This document shows, one piece after another, positions 42,395 through 48,660 of a stretch of 48,660 nt of DNA. The stretch covers positions 1 to 48,660 of the forward strand of contig JAICLL010000031.1 of assembly GCA_025927475.1 (NCBI GenBank). The letters run 5' to 3'. A program made the position numbers and the translations under genes. How positions within the stretch are numbered: position 1 is the stretch's first letter; every line of letters starts with the position of its first letter. The notes under the pieces are model-generated. The model had not been told where the DNA came from, ran no database searches, and worked only from the letters and a program-made list of their open reading frames with translations. The DNA comes from Pirellulales bacterium (GTDB lineage: Bacteria > Planctomycetota > Planctomycetia > Pirellulales > JAICIG01).

Positions 42395-42535
42395 CGCTCG
42401 CAAATGCGGGCGCACGGTGTCAGTCGGTAACGATGCCGGTTATGAAGGCACGCTTGGAGAGAAGCTTCGTCGCTCACCGGGTTGATGGCAGTTGTGGCTG
42501 CGCTGGCCCACGCCGCCTGGCGATGGGACGCCGCG

Positions 42536-46237
<3,702 letters not shown>

Positions 46238-46383
46238 TCGTGGTAATGATCGAAATTGCGCCGAGTGTTCATATATAACAATGCCGCGAACCACGCCTTC
46301 GGCGGTCCTGGAGGAAGCGGACCCGGGATCGTTTGTTCGGTTGCTTCACAGCAGAACCAAACGCCGATGCTCCGGGCAAAGTT

Positions 46384-46412
46384 AGTATACCGGCGCAAGG
46401 CCTAAAGAACAA
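46384..46412 (-). promoter_or_regulatory. Candidate metH promoter
   Basis: On the minus strand, TTGTTC (46407-46412), 17 bases, then TATACT (46384-46389), about 147 bases before the ATG. The leader is long but shows no recognised riboswitch. Confidence 0.35.
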
Positions 46413-46474
46413 AAGCCTCTCGCACCTGCTTCAGGGCGCTGCATCAAGGGGCGCTAAGACGTCGCCCATACCTC

Positions 46475-46499
46475 GCGGAACGGCACGGAGTCCGTTCCC
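46475..46499. repeat. Dispersed repeat family 2, single arm
   Basis: GCGGAACGGCACGGAGTCCG followed by TTCCC, the same arm as at 26798-26829. Confidence 0.78.
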
Positions 46500-46554
46500 G
46501 GCAGCCTCCGAACATTCGCCCCTGATCAGTGGCCGCCGGCCTCTGGCCCGTGCG

Positions 46555-46661
46555 TTAGGAGCGGACGAGAAATAACTTCGCCAGTTTTGTTGGCCCTCAC
46601 CTAGCCTCTCCCGGAGGGAGAGGGAACTTGTAGGACGAAGTTATTTTTCGTCCGCTCCTTA
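46555..46661. repeat. Intergenic palindrome at the glmS 3' end, family 6
   Basis: TTAGGAGCGGACGAGAAATA... (46555-46580) pairs with 46636-46661 at 24 of 26 bases. The loop contains the family 3 hairpin CCTCTCCC/GGGAGAGG. The right arm includes the glmS stop codon (46659-46661), so the palindrome overlaps the end of the gene. It has no T-tract, so I do not call it a classical terminator. Confidence 0.85.
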
Positions 46662-48545
46662 CTCAACGGTCACGCTCTTGGCCAGGTTGCGCGGCTTGTC
46701 GACATCGCAGCCGCGTAACACGGCAATGTGATACGCCAACAACTGCATCGGAATCACCGAGACAATCGGCTGCAAAAACTCTTCGGCTGTCGGCACCAGG
46801 ATGACGTCGTCGGCCAGCTCCGCGGCCCGCGTGCCCGATTGGCAGGTCACGGCGATCACCGGCCCACCACGGGCTTTGATCTCTTCCATGTTCGAGATCA
46901 CTTTGTCGTACACCGGTCCTTGCGGGATGAGGAATACGCTGGGTGTGTGTTCGTCGACCAGCGCGATCGGCCCGTGCTTCATCTCGGCCGCCGGGTAGCC
47001 TTCGGCGTGGATGTAGCTGATCTCTTTGAGCTTGAGTGCCCCTTCCAGCGCGGTAGGAAAATTGAACTGCCGGCCCAAGTATAAAAAGTTGTCGCACTGG
47101 TAATACTTGGCCGCGATCCGCCGCACTTCGGCGTCGGCGGCCAACGCCTGCCGCACCAGGTCGGGCAGCCGCTGCAATTGCTCGATGATGTGCATGCCCT
47201 GGGCATGGCTTAAGTGCCGCAGCCGCCCGAAATACAAGGCCAGCATGGCCAAGGCCACGCACTGCGACGTAAATGCCTTGGTCGAGGCCACGCCGATCTC
47301 CGGTCCCGCGTGCAAATAAATGCCGCCGTCCGATTCTTTGGCGATGCTGCTGCCCACCACGTTGCAGATGGCCAGCGTCGGATGTCCCTGCCGCTTCATC
47401 TCGCGCAAGGCCGCCAGCGTGTCGGCCGTCTCGCCGCTCTGCGTGATGGCAAACACCAGCGTGTGGTTGTCGATCGGCGGATTGCGATAGCGCAGCTCGC
47501 TGCCATACTCCACCTCGACCGGCAGCCGGGCGAACTGCTCCAACAGATATTCGCCCACCAGTGCCGCGTGCCAGCTTGTGCCGCAGGCGGTCAGCAACAG
47601 GCGATTAACGCTGCGAAGTTGTTGCGGCGAAAAATTCAGCCCGCCGAAATGCGCCGTGGCGTCGTCGACGCTTAGGCGGCCCCGCATCGTGTTTTGAAGC
47701 GTTTCCGGCTGCTCGAAAATCTCTTTGAGCATGAAGTGCTCGTAACCGCCGCGATCGACGTCGCCCGGCATCATGTCGAGCACCTGCACGTCGTGTTGCA
47801 CTTCGCCCTGATCGCGGTGAATCACACGCAGCGAATTGGCGGTGACGATGGCCAGCTCGTGATCGGCCAGATAGACGATCTTGTCGGTGCGGCCCACCAG
47901 GGGCGACGCGTCGCTTGCGATGAAGTGCTCGCCCGCGCCGACGCCCACCACCAAGGGACTGCCCAGCCGCGCGGCGAACAGCACTTCCGGAAAATCGCGG
48001 AAGACGATCGCCAGTCCGTAAGTGCCGCGGAGCTTCGAGAGCGCCTTGGTGATGGCGGCGATCAGCGGCGCGTATCCACTCTGGACAATCTCAGCGCGAT
48101 CAAGGGCCGGTTTTTTTTCGAGTTGACGCTCCCAATAGCTGGCCACCAGGTGGGCGATCACTTCGCTGTCAGTGGCCGAGCGGAAGCGATAGCCTTGGCT
48201 TTCGAGCCGTTCCTTGAGCGGCAAGTAGTTCTCGATGACGCCGTTGTGAACGATGGCCAGCACGTCGTTGCCGCCGACGTGTGGGTGGGCGTTGTCGTCG
48301 GTGGCGGCGCCATGCGTGGCCCAACGCGTGTGCCCCAGGCCAATGCTGCCGGCCAGCGGTTCGTCGCTCAGCCGCGCCGACAGCCGATCGAGCCGGCCGG
48401 CGGCCTTGCGGACGACCAAGCGGCCATGCGGCGTGATGGTCACCAGGCCGGAACTATCGTAGCCGCGGTATTCCAGCCGCCGCAGTCCGCGCAACAAAAA
48501 ATCAGCCGCCTCTTGGGGGCCGATGTAACCAACGATGCCACACAT
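46659..48545 (-). CDS. glmS: Glutamine--fructose-6-phosphate aminotransferase (isomerizing)
   Basis: Makes glucosamine-6-phosphate from fructose-6-phosphate and glutamine, the first step toward UDP-GlcNAc for peptidoglycan and lipopolysaccharide. The 628-residue protein begins MCGIVGYIGPQEA, with Cys2 as glutaminase nucleophile after Met removal. RRLEYRGYDSSG, GLGHTRWATHGAATDDNAHPH and HNGVIENYLPLKERL complete the glutaminase domain. Two SIS sugar-isomerase domains follow (LTACGTSWHAALVGEYLLEQ, AITQSGETADTLAALREMKRQG, YLGRQFNFPTALEGALKLKEISYIHAEGYPAAEMKHGPIALV). The C-terminal DVDKPRNLAKSVTVE is the canonical end. The open frame extends to 48644, but the ATG at 48543-48545 has a strong AAGGAGG and gives the required N-terminal Met-Cys. 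It is slightly longer than E. coli GlmS (609). No glmS ribozyme is visible in the leader. Confidence 0.97.
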   Translation of the reverse strand: MCGIVGYIGPQEAADFLLRGLRRLEYRGYDSSGLVTITPHGRLVVRKAAGRLDRLSARLSDEPLAGSIGLGHTRWATHGAATDDNAHPHVGGNDVLAIVHNGVIENYLPLKERLESQGYRFRSATDSEVIAHLVASYWERQLEKKPALDRAEIVQSGYAPLIAAITKALSKLRGTYGLAIVFRDFPEVLFAARLGSPLVVGVGAGEHFIASDASPLVGRTDKIVYLADHELAIVTANSLRVIHRDQGEVQHDVQVLDMMPGDVDRGGYEHFMLKEIFEQPETLQNTMRGRLSVDDATAHFGGLNFSPQQLRSVNRLLLTACGTSWHAALVGEYLLEQFARLPVEVEYGSELRYRNPPIDNHTLVFAITQSGETADTLAALREMKRQGHPTLAICNVVGSSIAKESDGGIYLHAGPEIGVASTKAFTSQCVALAMLALYFGRLRHLSHAQGMHIIEQLQRLPDLVRQALAADAEVRRIAAKYYQCDNFLYLGRQFNFPTALEGALKLKEISYIHAEGYPAAEMKHGPIALVDEHTPSVFLIPQGPVYDKVISNMEEIKARGGPVIAVTCQSGTRAAELADDVILVPTAEEFLQPIVSVIPMQLLAYHIAVLRGCDVDKPRNLAKSVTVE

Positions 48546-48590
48546 ACGTTCCTCCTTGCACGAAAACAATAAAATAGCCGGGCGCCCATT

Positions 48591-48642
48591 GTCGCCTTTC
48601 GTTCCGCGAAAGTAGCGCGACTTTCGCCGAGCGAAAGGCGAC
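48591..48642. repeat. Palindrome upstream of glmS, family 7
   Basis: GTCGCCTTTCGTTCCGCGAA... (48591-48613) pairs with 48620-48642 at 21 of 23 bases around the 6-base loop AGCGCG. It lies 46 bases before the glmS start codon. Only one copy is in the window. Confidence 0.85.
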
Positions 48643-48660
48643 ACTGGTAGCGGCGTAGGG

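Larger units (their letters stand above)
46238..46658. other. Intergenic region between metH and glmS
   Basis: The 421 bases hold the presumed metH leader and promoter (46384-46412), one arm of repeat family 2 (46475-46499) and a large palindrome (46555-46661) that encloses a copy of repeat family 3 (46594-46624). No gene is seen. Confidence 0.8.

Noticed and set aside
46238..46383. Possible cobalamin or SAM riboswitch in the metH leader
   Set aside because: I looked for the conserved B12-box and SAM-I core segments on the minus strand and saw neither. A covariance-model search would settle it.

Overview
The window is GC-rich bacterial chromosome and almost certainly comes from a planctomycete. 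The closest match to what I see is Pirellulales-like, but I cannot fix the order without a tree. The basis is gene content: three DUF1501 proteins, one giant PSCyt1/DUF1549/DUF1553 secreted cytochrome-type protein, a transmembrane Ser/Thr kinase with extracellular leucine-rich repeats, many secreted proteins, and patchy Shine-Dalgarno sequences. I found no rRNA, tRNA, CRISPR array, integrase or transposase. The region reads as ordinary chromosome carrying many intergenic palindromic repeats.

Layout. 255-1550: a DEAD-box RNA helicase. 1612-12942, all on the minus strand: peptidase T, a sarcosine oxidase-like flavoenzyme, a Gly/His-rich TPR protein, a LolA-like secreted protein, a secreted amidohydrolase, a DUF1501 protein, a soluble histidine kinase, a second TPR protein related to the first, and UdgX. 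13103-15040: treZ without treY. 15024-15528: an antitoxin followed by a toxin that has lost its N-terminus. 15587-17714: a hypothetical gene, motB and motA. 18007-18510: a small membrane protein. 18512-26517: a XylR/AraC-type regulator, then a divergent PD40/LamG protein, AlgI and two AlgX/AlgJ-like proteins. 26854-35199: DUF1501, a nucleoside-hydrolase-like protein, a Uma2 protein, a PQQ-propeller protein, a clan GH-A-like protein and a serine hydrolase/beta-propeller fusion. 35257-37599: the kinase-LRR protein. 37851-42394: the PSCyt1/DUF1549/DUF1553 protein followed by DUF1501. 42536-48545, minus strand: metH and glmS.

The best candidate for an undescribed system is a small sugar-responsive network centred on 18.5-26.5 kb. 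A 23-bp site, CGCAAA-N11-TTTRCG with CAAAAG inside the spacer, lies between the XylR-type regulator and the PD40/LamG gene. It recurs upstream of the nucleoside-hydrolase-like gene (28355-28377) and upstream of the PSCyt1/DUF1549/DUF1553 gene (37736-37758). The three sites sit 57-92 bp before the chosen start codons. The PD40/LamG protein also appears to share a C-terminal domain with the first AlgX-like protein of the O-acetylation cassette that follows it. I infer that exopolysaccharide acetylation, a sensory or structural propeller protein and the surface DUF1549/DUF1501 machinery are co-regulated. This is inference from pattern and was not tested.

A second theme is repeats. At least seven palindromic repeat types occupy the gaps between genes; three of them recur within the window. 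One type has inserted in frame inside the AlgX-like gene.
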